Source of the DNA: Flammula alnicola
Lineage: Eukaryota > Basidiomycota > Agaricomycetes > Agaricales > Strophariaceae
Assembly (NCBI GenBank): GCA_015499995.1
Contig: JADNRV010000053.1
Coordinates: forward strand, 124,001-188,000
Reading direction: 5' to 3'
DNA: 64,000 nucleotides
The translations under genes and the position numbers were made by a program. The notes under the pieces were generated by a model, which saw only the letters and a program-made list of their open reading frames with translations, was not told where the DNA came from and did no database searches. Below are positions 31,279 to 42,349 of the stretch, one piece after another; the stretch's first letter is position 1, and each line of letters begins with the position of its first letter.

Positions 31279-32979
31279 CTAATCCTCCTCGATATCTTGA
31301 AGACGCCACGAACGCCCATCCGCTGTCAACCCAGATGACGGCGGAAGAGGGGCACTCGACGGCTCTGGTAGATACGCAAGCTCCAAGACGAAATTTATAC
31401 CCGCTGCCTTTGCATGACGTTCAACATCCGCAGTAATCTCTCTCTCCCTCCGTCTATTGAACGCCATCCTGAAACACGTCAGAGCAGCAATTCCACTCCG
31501 TAAAGTCTCGAGGTCCAATCTCCCAATGATAAATTTCAACAAATCTTCATCACTGAAATTCGTCATCAACGACGCCTCAAATACCTCCAAATTCGGGAGT
31601 AGGGTCTCTTCCCGAGTCGCCTTGACCATTAGTAGGTTGAGGTCGAAGTGGGTCATTATCATACCGGGTTGATGTCGGCCGAGGGTTCGCGAGGGGCCAC
31701 GGGGCTCCGGCCCAATTACCAAATGCCTAATAAGCGGCGTGAGCTGAAAGCATTGTGACATGTCGTGGGTGGATAGTAACCCGCCCGACTCGAAAGTCAG
31801 CTTGGTGATAGAATTCGACCTCCCAATCAGAGAGAGAACATGTAATGGAATCTCTGTGTTAGGTTGATAGGCACGATGTCGTTGATAGTTGATCCATTTG
31901 AGGTTAGGCGCACTGATGGAATCGTAGAAGGCTTTGCTGAGATCTGGGCGTCCCGAATCCTGAATGCATAATGATCGTAGGTGGGGAAGAGATACTGTAC
32001 TTGGTGGTTCGAATTCCTCGCCCTGGGTATCGTCGAAAACCAACTTGCAATGGACAAGGTTGGGGCATTTGTCGAGGAGCATGAAAGCGTGTTTGTGGGA
32101 GATCAAGGAATGGAGACAAACGTAGGTGAGGGCGAGGTTATATTCCACGAATATAGGGCCAAATCGCATTGCGTTGAACGATATCTTTCGCAGGTTTGGG
32201 GCCCTCCCCAAGATGAAAGTATTCGCGGGATATTGATATTCACGTGGGCCTCGGTCATGAAGATTCGCTCTCAAGCATCTGAGCATAGGAACCATGTCGA
32301 CTGAAACCATCGCGTCGAGCTTCTGGTAAATGTCAGATGGGATGCACAACTCGAGGTCATTCCAACGCGACGCAAAGGGGATAATGGCATTGAATATGTG
32401 TGCTTCCCATTGATACTGGGAAGCAGATGGTGCCCAGTTATAGCTGGTGTACAATACTGATAACGAGATTGGGCAAGTGCCAGATCGGGAGAGCCAATAC
32501 TTGACACCTTCAGAACGGCGCTTCATCTCCCGAGCGAAATCCTGACGCCGATTCACCCGGGTGTCGAATGGAAATGAGATATGTAATCTTGCCCAGAGAC
32601 GAGGTGAGGACAGGGCAGCCGATCGCCATGTACTGCATACGCGAGTAAGGAGCAGGGGAGCATCTGAGGTGCTCATGATAGGGTTGCGTTGAGTCGGAAG
32701 ACAGTGGTAAAAAAATTCGCTCCATATCTCGGGTGGGACACGGCGAATAGGCGATAGTATCCTGTTGTACAGGTTGATGGTCGCTTGGGTAGCTTGTTCC
32801 TCCTCTTTCAGACCCTGGATGAGCGTAGCCAGATATCGAATTTCACCCTGAATACTTCGAAGTCTCTGCGTCGGTTCTTTCAGTAGTTCATTGATATGAT
32901 TGATTGTCGCCTTCGAAGGTGCTTCATTGTTCTCCAAAAGCCGAGAAAAGTCAGGATTGTCCATTATTGCTAGAGCCAT
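31279..32979 (-). CDS. F-box protein (intact paralogue B)
   Basis: A single exon of 566 residues from MALAIMDNPDFSRLLENNEA; the open frame extends upstream to 33045, but the family start is at 32979. A coiled coil (RLRSIQGEIRYLATLIQGLK) is followed by the F-box LSPIRRVPPEIWSEFFYHCL and LTRVCSTWRSAALSSPRLWA, then LRR-like segments (AFMLLDKCPNLVHCKLVF, SLPHLRSLCIQDSGR, LTPLIRHLVIGPEPRGPS), ending SWRLQDIEED. Predicted SCF substrate adaptor. It is head-to-head with carrier fragment B (ATG at 33244), with about 264 bp between. No stop or frameshift is present, although the flanking genes in the same block are all broken. Confidence 0.88.
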   Translation of the reverse strand: MALAIMDNPDFSRLLENNEAPSKATINHINELLKEPTQRLRSIQGEIRYLATLIQGLKEEEQATQATINLYNRILSPIRRVPPEIWSEFFYHCLPTQRNPIMSTSDAPLLLTRVCSTWRSAALSSPRLWARLHISFPFDTRVNRRQDFAREMKRRSEGVKYWLSRSGTCPISLSVLYTSYNWAPSASQYQWEAHIFNAIIPFASRWNDLELCIPSDIYQKLDAMVSVDMVPMLRCLRANLHDRGPREYQYPANTFILGRAPNLRKISFNAMRFGPIFVEYNLALTYVCLHSLISHKHAFMLLDKCPNLVHCKLVFDDTQGEEFEPPSTVSLPHLRSLCIQDSGRPDLSKAFYDSISAPNLKWINYQRHRAYQPNTEIPLHVLSLIGRSNSITKLTFESGGLLSTHDMSQCFQLTPLIRHLVIGPEPRGPSRTLGRHQPGMIMTHFDLNLLMVKATREETLLPNLEVFEASLMTNFSDEDLLKFIIGRLDLETLRSGIAALTCFRMAFNRRREREITADVERHAKAAGINFVLELAYLPEPSSAPLPPSSGLTADGRSWRLQDIEED

Positions 32980-33243
32980 CAAGCGTGTATAATATATTGG
33001 AGATAGAGCAAAGATGGCACAAAAGTAGGCGTGGAAGTAGGACAAGAGTAAATGTCTGAGGCTGCGTGAGCTTACCTAATATCCCAGTCTCGGTCTCTTC
33101 GGGTTGTGAGTTGTAGTCTCTCATGGCAGACCAAATAATAGATGACAGTCGAACTATATATAAATCTGTTCAGACTCTCTCTCTCCCAAACTTGTATCCC
33201 ATTTGTGGCTCTGTGCTCGGTCTCGAGCTTTTCAGGCCTCATA

Positions 33244-34022
33244 ATGTCTTCCGACAAGAGGACAACCTTCGTCCAGTCACTGCTTCTGGTACGACCAAAC
33301 CCGACATCCTCGCTGGTTTTCGCCGTTAGGCTGGCGATGTAGCAAAGACGCGTCTTAAATCTTCTCAAGCCTTCAGAGCCGTCTGTGGGTTCTCTATTAT
33401 AGTATATACAAGGGGTTGGAATCGTTGTTGTTGGGAGTGCACCGGGAGGTACCTTTTTTCCTACTAGCTTGGGTTTGATAGCCGGAAATATGGATTGAAG
33501 CATACTTTGCAGTCACCGCCTTCTTCTCGACATATGAAACGATGAAGAAAACTCTACCTCTCTCGGAAGAACTCGCGCCAGTCAAGCACATGATATCGGT
33601 GACCATGGCGGAAGTTGTACGGCACTTTCTCCGAGGCATTTTTTGTACTTACATGCCTCTTTTCTCTTCTTTGCCAGGCTGCATGCCTGATTCGTGTCCT
33701 GAAGGAGGTCATCAAGACGCGCATGCAGAGTCAACGTTACGGTGCTCTGAGTGGGTTATCTTTGGCAGCTGCGCGACTGGTTCTGGCAAACGATGGACTT
33801 CGGGGATTTTTGCAGAGGGTTTGGCATCATTGTAAAGCATGAGGCCTGAGGTGTGTTCATATAATTCGACATTCGGTCTTTCCAACTTTCTGACGTAGCT
33901 GTGTAGTTTTCCTTCACGTCACCGCCATTCCCACTCTACGAGCTACTAAAGCTCCAACTTTCCTCCAACTTTCCTCCAAACTCAACCGAAAACCCTTGTA
34001 TGCCCGCAAATCGGCTGCATGT
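33244..34022 (+). pseudogene. SAM-carrier fragment (copy B)
   Basis: Collinear with the intact mitochondrial carrier: MSSDKRTTFVQSLL at the ATG, a decayed second exon (VAKTRLKSSQAFRAVCGFSI in shifted frames), then [20 protein letters not shown] and [20 protein letters not shown] to VLANDGLRGF, and finally PLYELLKLQ...KPLYARK. Frame breaks occur in exon 2 and before the fifth exon. At about 34022 the sequence switches to antisense deacetylase, the junction shared by blocks B, C and D. A TATATAAAT box lies about 85 bp upstream of the ATG. Confidence 0.85.
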
Positions 34023-34490
34023 CTCGACGGGTCCCTGGGCAAGGAGCGGTGGTCACCCGCCTCTCCATTTCTTCGTCGCCCCTTCGAGCTTGACAAGATT
34101 CTCCGCGCCCCACCTCTCCTCGTCGGCATTTGTCTCGCGTGGGACGTCGATCAGACCTGAGAGATGGGCCGTCGCACCACTGGTCAGTGCACGATTGTTG
34201 TACGCCACCTCGAGGACGCTGACCAGTCGACCTTGGTGCATTCGTCACTGAGCGCACAGACGTAGCATGCGAAGCAGTGGTAGAAAAATGTGCGCACAAT
34301 TTCTGGTTATGTCTTGACATGGACTCGTCTTCGTGCTCACATTCCACAGCTTAATGTCACATCGCGTGATGGAGGCAGCGACGAGGATAGAGCTGCCCTC
34401 ACAAAAATAAGCACATCGTCGCCGGTCCTCCAGTATCGTCGAGGAACGCCAGGCTTTATACAGGAGCTCGCCGTACTGTTCCTTGTACAA
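34023..34490 (-). pseudogene. HOS3-type deacetylase fragment (copy B, C-terminal part)
   Basis: The minus strand reads, in several frames, MYKEQYGELLYKAW, CGM-ECEHEDESMSRHNQK, TGALVSVLEVAYNNRALTSG, AHLSGLIDVPRETNADEERW and ENLVKLEGATKKWRGG. This is collinear with residues about 270-480 of the intact protein at 55667. Frameshifts and a fused 3' end make it non-functional. Confidence 0.85.
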
Positions 34491-34679
34491 CGCATCGCAG
34501 AAGTGTTCCTCTCGGAGGTGTGGGTCTGCTCATGGATATATTCTCGATTTCTTCGGAGGGTAAACATGAATATTTTGCGCAAAAAGCAACTATTGATGCC
34601 AGGCTTCTATCCCACTGCCCAAATCTCGACGTCCGACAGTCAATTAGTCACATAGCATAAGACTCGGATCAGTAGGTTT

Positions 34680-35049
34680 AAGTAGTAGGTAAATGAGCAA
34701 GAAGGAATTTACATAAATGCATACCAGCACCACCCGAACAAATTTACACTACAAAGTCTTCATAATCTTACGCAGTGCCGTCTACCTGATCCCTCCTCCT
34801 CCTCCTCCTCGTTAGAGTACAGTAGATGTGATATTCATTATCAGCCATAACCCAGAATCCGCAAACCATAACCAACAACGCAACAATGCAAATACAATCC
34901 TCGCAGCCCCACCCAAACTTCGAAGTCTAAGCCGAAAGGTTCAAACTTACTGTACTTACTTCGAATCCAACCAAAGCCCAGGAAGGATCCATTCAAATAA
35001 ACTCCGTACGTAGCGACTCCCAAATTAAAACAAGCCGCCCACCACTCAG
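34680..35049. repeat. Ligase 3'-flank repeat, inverted copy at about 46370-46720
   Basis: About 370 bp that recurs in inverted orientation next to ligase copy D; for example AACTTACTGTACTTACTTCG near 34960 matches the reverse complement of sequence near 46395. A CTCCTC run lies at 34797. It marks the shared edge between the ligase and deacetylase modules. Confidence 0.6.
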
Positions 35050-37693
35050 AGCTTAGCGTTAACCCTGCTCTGCCGTCCATGTCTCTGTCGCTGTTTCTGT
35101 TTCTTCAGCTGCGCCTCATACCGATCCTGAAGAACGCGCCGCAGCGTCTTTCCCGTAGGCGACTTGGGTATCTAAAAAAGTTGCAAGAGGAGGAATTAGG
35201 ATGGGCGGTTCCGTCGTTGGATGGAACTTGAGGATAGACATAGGATAGAGAAGAGAAAGGAAGAAATAAATAAAGAGAACACCGAAACGGAGACAGTCAT
35301 GGGAAACGGAGAAAGAAATTTAAACACGAACAGAGAAAGAAACACAAACAACAAGAACACGCACGACCAACACGACCACTAAACACCAAAAAGCAAAACC
35401 AACAACAACTTCAAGAAAACGATAACGCACCTCATCGACAACCTCAATACCCCCCCTCAACCACTTATACTTGCTCAAATTCTCCTTATGCCACCTGTCC
35501 AACTCTTGCACCACGCTTTCCTCGCCCCATCCTTCTCCTTCTCCCTGCCCCGACCCCAGACCCTGCCCGACATCGCTCAGCACGACCCACGCCCTCGGGA
35601 CCTTCTCGTCGTCCGTGCGTCCGCCGGACACGCCCGCAACGGTAGCGTCGGTGATAAGCTTCGCGGGGTGCGCGAGGAGGCAGTTCTCGATCTCGACGGG
35701 GGAGACCTGTGCGCCGGAGACTTTGAGGGTGTCCTGTGCGAGAGAGGGGGAGGGGGGGATGAAGTTAGTATAGTTATAGAAGATGATAAAGAAACGATGA
35801 TAAAGAAGATGTAAAAAAAAGAGAGAGAGAGAAAGAAGGACAAAAAGCAAAACACTCCAAAAAAACCCACCTTTGCCCGATCCGCAAACCAGAAATTCCC
35901 GCCCTCATCCACGCTAAACCGATCGCCCGTCTTCAACCACCCGCCGACAAACGTGGCCCTGCTCGCAGCGGGGTTATTCCAATACCCAAGCGCGACGTTG
36001 GCGCTGCGCAGCCAGAGCTCGCCCGGCTCATTTAGTTGGCATCCTGCGGGGCCTGTCTCGGAGGTACTCAAGGCAGAGGTGATGGTGGTGGTGGTGGTGG
36101 CATTGGTGGTATTGGTATTGGTGGTATTCGAGGAAGAGGTAGTGGAGGTAGTAGAGGTAGTGGAGGCAGTGGAGGAAGAGGAGAGAGGGGGGATATGTGG
36201 TGGCGTACTGCTCTCGTCCTTGAGCAGGACGGCCTCCATGCCTGGGAGGAGGATGCCCGTGCATCCGGGGATGCGCTGCAGCGTGCCGCCGAGCATGCCG
36301 GTTAGGGGCTGGGTTATGGCTGCTATCGTCTGTTCGGAGGGGGGTGTTAGTAGTTATACACAGAGTGAGGGATGGAGAGAGACTGCGAGAAAGGGCAGAT
36401 GGATCGGAGGAAGAAAGAAAGAAGGGAACGACGTACAGCTTCTGACATACCATAACCTGTCACGAAAGAGAGAGAGAGAGAAAGCAAGGCGCATTAGCCT
36501 TCCGTCAAAGTGGATCCAGACGCGCATATAGACACGCGGGCAACGACGACGATGCGTCCCGACTGCCGCATTCGAAGGGAAAAACCAAAGAACCAGAACC
36601 CACCTTCACCAAATTGCGCCTCGGAGGGAACCAATCGCGTCATCTTCTCGTGCAGCTCGGGGGGCAAATACGCCGCACCGCTGTTCATGTAGAGCACGCT
36701 ACTGAAATCCGCCTTCTCGATCCCGGGGTGGTTGACGAGCTGGTGCACGACGGAGGGATGAGTGTGAGGCTGGTGATTTTGTACCTGTCCGAGGTGAATA
36801 GAGCTCAGGGAGAGGTGAAAGCGACGCACTGGGGAATAACCCTGAGCGCGATGTCGATATCCCACTTTGGGAGTATGATGAGCGTGTTGGGGGCAAGACA
36901 CGCGCGGAAGCAGTACGAGTGCAGCCCGTAGGTGTGGTGCAATGGCAGAAAGGCGAGTGTGACGGGGGTGCTTTCTAGGTTAGGGGGCTAACAAAGAGTA
37001 AGTAGGGGCGTTGGTGTTGGCAGGGTAGTGACGCACAGTATATGCAGCCAAAGCAGCTTCTTGGAGAACGACCGCTTGGCCGACGGAGAAGATGAGGTTC
37101 CCGTGCGAGATCATCACAGCTGTTTTCCATTAGCACCCACCAAGAGACAGAGCCGCAACACAAATTACCTTTCGGCAACCCACTCGTCCCACTTGAGAAC
37201 ACCAAATACGCGAGGGTATCCTTCCCCGCAGGACGCACATCCACAACGGGCGTCTTCCTCCTCCGCACATCCTCGATAATGCTCCTGAAGCTCTTCCTCC
37301 CTTTGCCCTTCTTCACCGGCTTCTCCTCACCCTCCCTCATGAGGTAGATGCGGTCCTCCGGTATCCCCGCCTCCCTCGCCGCAGGCAGCACCGTCTTAAG
37401 AAACTTGGCATCGACGAAAAGCCTTGTTGCCTTGGACAGCTTCAACGGGTGCTTGAGCTCGAAGGGCGTGCTGTAAGATGATATGAACGCGAAGGGGACG
37501 CCGATGCGCAGGCAGGCATGTACGAGCGTGATGTATTCCTGTTGCATAGAACGGTGGCTGTGAGCCACAACCTGACCCTTCCATGCCGACTCCCAAGCGC
37601 CGCTCGCTCGGCGCCTGGGGCATGGCAGATGAATTCTCGCTCATAATGCATAACCCCCACAATCTCCTTTCCCTTCTTTCCTCCTACAGCCTC
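35050..37693 (-). pseudogene. AMP-binding ligase, 5'-truncated copy C (4-coumarate-CoA-ligase-like)
   Basis: The minus strand carries most of an adenylate-forming ligase: EYITLVHACLRIGVPFAFIS, FVDAKFLKTVLPAAREAGIP, the adenylation P-loop LVFSSGTSGLPK, VHQLVNHPGIEKADFSS, YGMSEATIAAITQP, GELWLRSANVALGYWNN, the TGDRFSVDEGGNFWFADRAK box, DTLKVSGAQVSPVEIENCLL and a C-terminal PKSPTGKTLRR with the catalytic Lys. The family activates carboxylic acids as acyl-AMP and forms CoA thioesters. The exon encoding the first 80-100 residues is lost: homology ends near 37693 and the frame is disturbed where copy D reads GIMSENSS. The linker between LLKDESSTP and GPAGC is a low-complexity Ser/Thr/Asn tract that differs in length between copies. 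Confidence 0.8.
36079..36186 (-). repeat. Low-complexity Thr/Ser/Asn-coding tract in ligase copy C
   Basis: A GGT/GGA-rich imperfect trinucleotide repeat that codes, on the minus strand, for a Ser/Thr/Asn-rich linker within the ligase. The corresponding tracts at 29570-29590 and 45286-45370 differ in length and, in copy D, in frame. Confidence 0.75.
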
Positions 37694-38174
37694 CGTTAAA
37701 TAAATTCTCGGCCTCCGTTAAGTACTTCCAGTGGTATATGAATAACTTTTACTTGGGGTGTATATCATGCTTCAAATTCGTGTGCAGCCTCTCCCAATCT
37801 CTCCATCCACCAATCCCAAGCCCGGGATAGTCGACGTCCCCGCACCCGGGCCAATCGCAATCGCAACGTTCACCCTGCGAAGTCTGGTGTCATGCATCGC
37901 TCGCTTGTCTTCGCTTGCCTAGATCTCCATCAACATGGTCATATGTACTCTGCAGTCAAAAGAAACCGTATATGCTGCATAGCACCGGGTCCCTGCGACG
38001 AAGGCTGGCAAGTTGAAGTGACGCCGGCCGCTGGTGGAATACCAACCATAAATATACAGCTGTGAGCCAGAGTATGAAACGCAGACAAAGTAAACACGCA
38101 AAATATGCGCGGGGACTACCCAATGTAATGATAAAACTAATACATCCTACAGTACACTCGTACAGAGAATGAGC

Positions 38175-39899
38175 CTAATCCTCCTCGATATCTTGAAGAT
38201 GCCACGAACGCCCGTCCTCTGTCAACCCAAATGACGGCGAAAGAGGGTCACTGGCACTCAACGGCTCTGGTAAATACGCAAGCTCCAAGTTGAAATCTAT
38301 ACCCGCCGCCTTTGCATGACGTTCAACATCCGCAGCAATATCTCTTTGCCTCTGTCTATCGAACGTCATCCTGACAGATTTCAGAGCAGCGATTCCACTC
38401 CGTAAAGCCTCGAGGTCCAATCTCCCAATAATGAATTTCAACAAGTCTTCATCGCTGAAATTCGTCATTAGCGACGCCTCAAATACTTCTAAATTCGGGA
38501 GTAGGGTCTCTTCCCGAGTCGCCTTGACCGTTAGTAGGTTGAGGTCGAAGATGTTCTTTATTATACTGGGTATATGTCGGGGGAGGGTTCGCGAGGGTCT
38601 ATGGGGCTCCGGCCCGATTACCAAATGCCTAATAAGCGGCGCGAGCTGAAAGCATTGCGATATGTCGCGGGTGGATAACCCGTCCAAATCGAAAGTCAGC
38701 TTGGTGATAGAATTCGACCGCTCAATCAGAGAGAGAACGGGTAATGGAATCTCTGTGACCGAGCCAGTGCGCAGATGGGCATTCTGTTGTTCATAGTTGA
38801 TCCACTTGAGGTTAGGCGCACTGATGGAATCGCAGAAGGCTTTGCTGTCATCTGTGTGCCCCAAATCCTGAATGCAGAATGATCGTAGGTGGGGAAGAGA
38901 TATTGTACTTGATGGTTCGAATACCTCGCCCTGGATACTGTTGACAACCAACTTGCAATGGATAAGGTTGGGGCATTTTTCGAGGAGCATGAGAGCGTGT
39001 TTGTGGGAGATTTGTGAATGGAGGCAGAGATAGGTGAGGGCGAGGACATCTCCCATGAATATAGGGCCAAATTGCCGTGCCTTCAACGATATCTTCCGCA
39101 AATTTGGGGCCCTCGCCAAGACGAAAGTAGTCGCGGGATATTGATATCCATGTGGGTCTCGGTCATGGAGACTCGCTCTCAAGCATCTGAGCATAGGAAC
39201 CATGTCGACTGAAAGCATCGCGTCGAGCTTTTGGTAAATGTCGGATGGCATGCACAGCTCGAGGTCATTCCAACGCGACGCAAAGGGAAGGATGGCTTTG
39301 AATATTCCAAGTGATGTTTGTGCTTCCCATTGATACTGGGAAGTGGATGCCGCCCGGTTATAGCTGGTGTATAATACTGATAACGAGATAGGGCAGGTGC
39401 CAGATCGGGAGAGCCAACACTTCACACCTTCAGAACGGTGCTTCATCTCCTGAGCGAAATCCTGACGCTGATTCTCCTGGGTGTCGTATGCAAATGGGAT
39501 ATGTAATCTTGCCCAGAGACGAGGTGAGGACAGGGCAGCCGATCGCCATGTACTGCATACACGAATAAGGAGCAGAGGAGCATCTGAGGTGCTCATGATA
39601 GGGTTGCGTTGAGTCGGAAGACAGTGGTAAAAGATTTCGCTCCATATCTCGGGTGCGACACGGCGAACAGGGGATAGTATCCTGTTGTACAGGTTGATGG
39701 TCGCTTGGGTTGCTTGTTCCTTCTCTTTCAGATCCTGGATGAGCGTAGCCAGATGTCGAATTTCGGCCTGAATACTTCGAAGTTCCTTCATTGGTTCTTC
39801 CAGTAGTTCATTGACTTGATCGATTGTCGCCTTCGAGGGTGCTTCATTGTTCTCCAACCACCGGGAAAAGTCAGGATCGTCCGTTATTGCTAGAGCCAT
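38175..39899 (-). CDS. F-box protein (intact paralogue C)
   Basis: A single exon of 574 residues from MALAITDDPDFSRWLENNEA. The open frame runs on to 39977, but those 26 extra residues (MISPICPLAAPCF...) are read partly from the terminal repeat of the hAT-like element at 39943 and are not native. A coiled coil (MKELRSIQAEIRHLATLIQD), an F-box (LSPVRRVAPEIWSEIFYHCL) and LRR-like repeats (SLPHLRSFCIQDLGHTDDSK, LAPLIRHLVIGPEPHRPS) are present, ending SWHLQDIEED. The frame is uninterrupted. The element lies 44 bp upstream of the ATG, between this gene and carrier fragment C, so its promoter or 5' leader has been altered. Confidence 0.88.
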   Translation of the reverse strand: MALAITDDPDFSRWLENNEAPSKATIDQVNELLEEPMKELRSIQAEIRHLATLIQDLKEKEQATQATINLYNRILSPVRRVAPEIWSEIFYHCLPTQRNPIMSTSDAPLLLIRVCSTWRSAALSSPRLWARLHIPFAYDTQENQRQDFAQEMKHRSEGVKCWLSRSGTCPISLSVLYTSYNRAASTSQYQWEAQTSLGIFKAILPFASRWNDLELCMPSDIYQKLDAMLSVDMVPMLRCLRASLHDRDPHGYQYPATTFVLARAPNLRKISLKARQFGPIFMGDVLALTYLCLHSQISHKHALMLLEKCPNLIHCKLVVNSIQGEVFEPSSTISLPHLRSFCIQDLGHTDDSKAFCDSISAPNLKWINYEQQNAHLRTGSVTEIPLPVLSLIERSNSITKLTFDLDGLSTRDISQCFQLAPLIRHLVIGPEPHRPSRTLPRHIPSIIKNIFDLNLLTVKATREETLLPNLEVFEASLMTNFSDEDLLKFIIGRLDLEALRSGIAALKSVRMTFDRQRQRDIAADVERHAKAAGIDFNLELAYLPEPLSASDPLSPSFGLTEDGRSWHLQDIEED

Positions 39900-39942
39900 T
39901 AGGCGAGACAGAGCACAGATGGCACCAAAGTAGGCTTGGAAG

Positions 39943-40685
39943 CAAGGGGCTGCCAGCGGGCAAATCGGCGAAATCAACCCATCCCATGGGGTCGTAGGGT
40001 GGGAATCCCTGCCTCTGTCACGCCTCAGGGCCTTGCCAGGGTCCGCTCGCGTAGATGAGATAGCGCGCGCTAGGAAATACAGTAGAAACTCTTCTAACCC
40101 ATCCTCCGTGGATGGCCCAGGCTATGTTATGGGTTATGAGAGGCAACTTTTGGTGCAAACTGATGATCTGGTAGCCAAAAAAAACGGGTGGATATGTGTT
40201 ACTAGGGCTATGGGTTAAGAGGGTTCGACTGTACCGTACTCCCTAGTCCTACTTATCAACATTTTCGAGCCCTTTTCCCCGATGGCTGCACTGCTAAAAT
40301 TGTAGCTGACCTCTCGCATTTCTGCCATTCCTCCTCTGGCTCCTCCTCTTTAACTTGCTCCTTCACTTTCCCCATATCTTTACTCTCAGGAAGATCATAT
40401 TTATCACGGAAACTATCTGTTGGTCACTGGGGAGAGAGCCTTTGGCATCAAGAAAAAATATCTGTGCTGATTATAGGGCGGTGAATGGAAAGAAGAGGAA
40501 GTAAACGGTGAGGGAAGAGGGAGAGTCGCAAACTTGAATCGCATGTTATCTACGGAGTGATCAGTGATTGCACTGTGACTTGCCGCGGTGACATCTCTGA
40601 TTGTGATGGCTGTGACATTCCACGTCATTCCTTCGACCCCATGAGAGGGGTTGATTTCGCCGATTTGCCCGCTGGCAGCCCCTTG
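39943..40685. mobile_element. Non-autonomous hAT-like transposon, 743 bp, 8-bp target duplication
   Basis: The terminal inverted repeats begin CAAGGGGCTGCCAGCGGGCA and match over 52 bp with two differences. The 8-bp direct repeat CTTGGAAG flanks both ends (39935..39942 and 40686..40693). Blocks without the element read straight through at this place (GTGGAAGTAGGACAAG near 33031 in block B), which confirms an insertion. An 8-bp duplication with CAAGG termini fits the hAT superfamily. There is no transposase frame inside, so it needs an enzyme supplied from elsewhere. Confidence 0.9.
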
Positions 40686-40905
40686 CTTGGAAGTAGGACA
40701 AGAGCAAAGGCCGCGTCTACTGAAGCCGGACCCGTGTGTGACTAGGTCTCCTCAGGGTGTGATCGAAGCTTTGATCTCTCATCATTCATAACAAACCAAA
40801 TAGATGACAGTCGATCTATATATAAATTTGTTCGGACTCTTTCTCCGCCAAACTTGTACCCCGTTTGTGCCTCTTTGCTCGGTCTCGAGCTTTTCAGGCC
40901 TCATA

Positions 40906-41647
40906 ATGTCTTCCGACAAGAGGCCAACATTCGTCCAGTCACTCCTAGTACGACCAAACCTGCTGAGTTTCACCGTTGGGCTGGCGGTGTAGCAAAGACG
41001 CGTCTTAAATCTTCTCGAGGCTTCAGAGCTGCCCGAGGGTTCTCTAGTATATAAAAGAGGTTGGAATCATTGGCGTTGGGAGTGCCTTGGGTCTGACAAC
41101 TGGAACTATGAATTGAAGCCTACTTTGCAGCCCCCCGCCTTCTCGACATACGAGACGATGAAGAAAGCTCTACCTCTCTCAGCTCTACCTCTCTCAGAAG
41201 AACTCACGCCATTCATCGGCGACCGTAGCAGAAGTTGTACGGCCCTTTCTCTTTTCCTCTGTCTTTCGATGCATTTTTTGCGATAGTACTATTTATGTGC
41301 CTCTTTTCTCTTCTCTGCCAGGCTGCATGCTTGATTTGCATCCCAACGGAGGTCATCAAGACGCGCATGCAGACGTCAACATACGGTGCTCTGAGTGGGT
41401 TATCTTTGGCAGCTGCGCAACTGGTTCTGGCAAACGATGGACTTCGGAGATTTTAGAGAGGGTTTGGCATCACTGTAAAGGCCTGAGGTGTGTCCATGTA
41501 ATTCGACATTCGGTCTTTCCAACTTTCTGACGTCGCTGTGTAGATTTCCTTCACGCCACTGCAATTCCCACTCTGCGAGCTACTAAAGCTCCAATTTTCC
41601 TGCAAACTCAATCGAGAACTCTTGTATGCCCGCAAACCGGCTGCATG
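40906..41647 (+). pseudogene. SAM-carrier fragment (copy C)
   Basis: It begins [15 protein letters not shown] at 40906, with a decayed second exon, then [33 protein letters not shown] and LVLANDGLRRF in changing frames, and ends with the same fusion to antisense deacetylase (about 41648) as in blocks B and D. A duplicated SALPLS segment lies near 41170-41190. A TATATAAAT box lies about 85 bp upstream of the ATG. Confidence 0.85.
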
Positions 41648-42018
41648 TCTCGACGGGCGGGTCCCTGGGAAAGGAGCGATGGTCACCCGCCTCTCCATTT
41701 CTTTCGTCGCCCCTTCGAGCTTGACAACTTGAAGGTCCTCGAGTCGACGCCCCACCCGTCTTCGTTAGCATTTGAGAGACGGGCCGCGAGTCGCACCACT
41801 GGTCAGTGCGCGATTGTTGTACCCCACCTCAAGGACGCTGGCCGGTGGACCCTTAGTGTATTCGTCTCTGAGCGCACAGGCGTAGCATGCGAAGAAGTGG
41901 TAGAAAAAATGTGCGCAACACTGTCTCGACATGGACTCGTCTTCGTGCTCACGTTCCACAGCTGAGTAGTGTGACGTCGCGTGATGGAGGCACCGGCAGC
42001 GACGAGCTGACCCGACAA
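41648..42018 (-). pseudogene. HOS3-type deacetylase fragment (copy C, C-terminal part)
   Basis: The minus strand shows LWNVSTKTSPCRDSVAHIF and VHRPASLRWGTTIAH, then KLEGATKEMERRV, in shifted frames. It is collinear with the C-terminal part of the deacetylase domain of the intact gene and shorter than copy B at its 5' end. Non-functional. Confidence 0.8.
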
Positions 42019-42349
42019 ACTATCAATATATCAATCTTGTATGGATCCGTGCGTTGGTTGGTCACTGGTATGCCGGATCATTCCATCTGGATTCTGGAAA
42101 TCTTGTCCCATTAACCAATACTAGTCCATAGCCTCATGAATTCACGAGAACGCAAACACAAAACGCAAAAGAATGATATCGGTTCACTGGGTGTCTGTTT
42201 AAATTTCTCGTCGACGAGCTTTGACGCTTTCAAGTTGGTGCTTTGCCCAAATGCCACGTTGACAACTTGGTAGAGTTTTACTTTTAGACACAGCTCAAAC
42301 CGGCCACCTGTCGAGCCGGGTGTGGGGGTGTGGGGTGGAGATGGAGATG

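Noticed and set aside
35320..36453. Open frames of 140-240 codons on the minus strand treated as separate genes
   Set aside because: They are exons and read-through introns of ligase copy C, not independent genes.
39900..39977. N-terminal extension of F-box protein C
   Set aside because: The extra residues are read through the hAT-like terminal repeat; all relatives start at the MALAIT-type Met.
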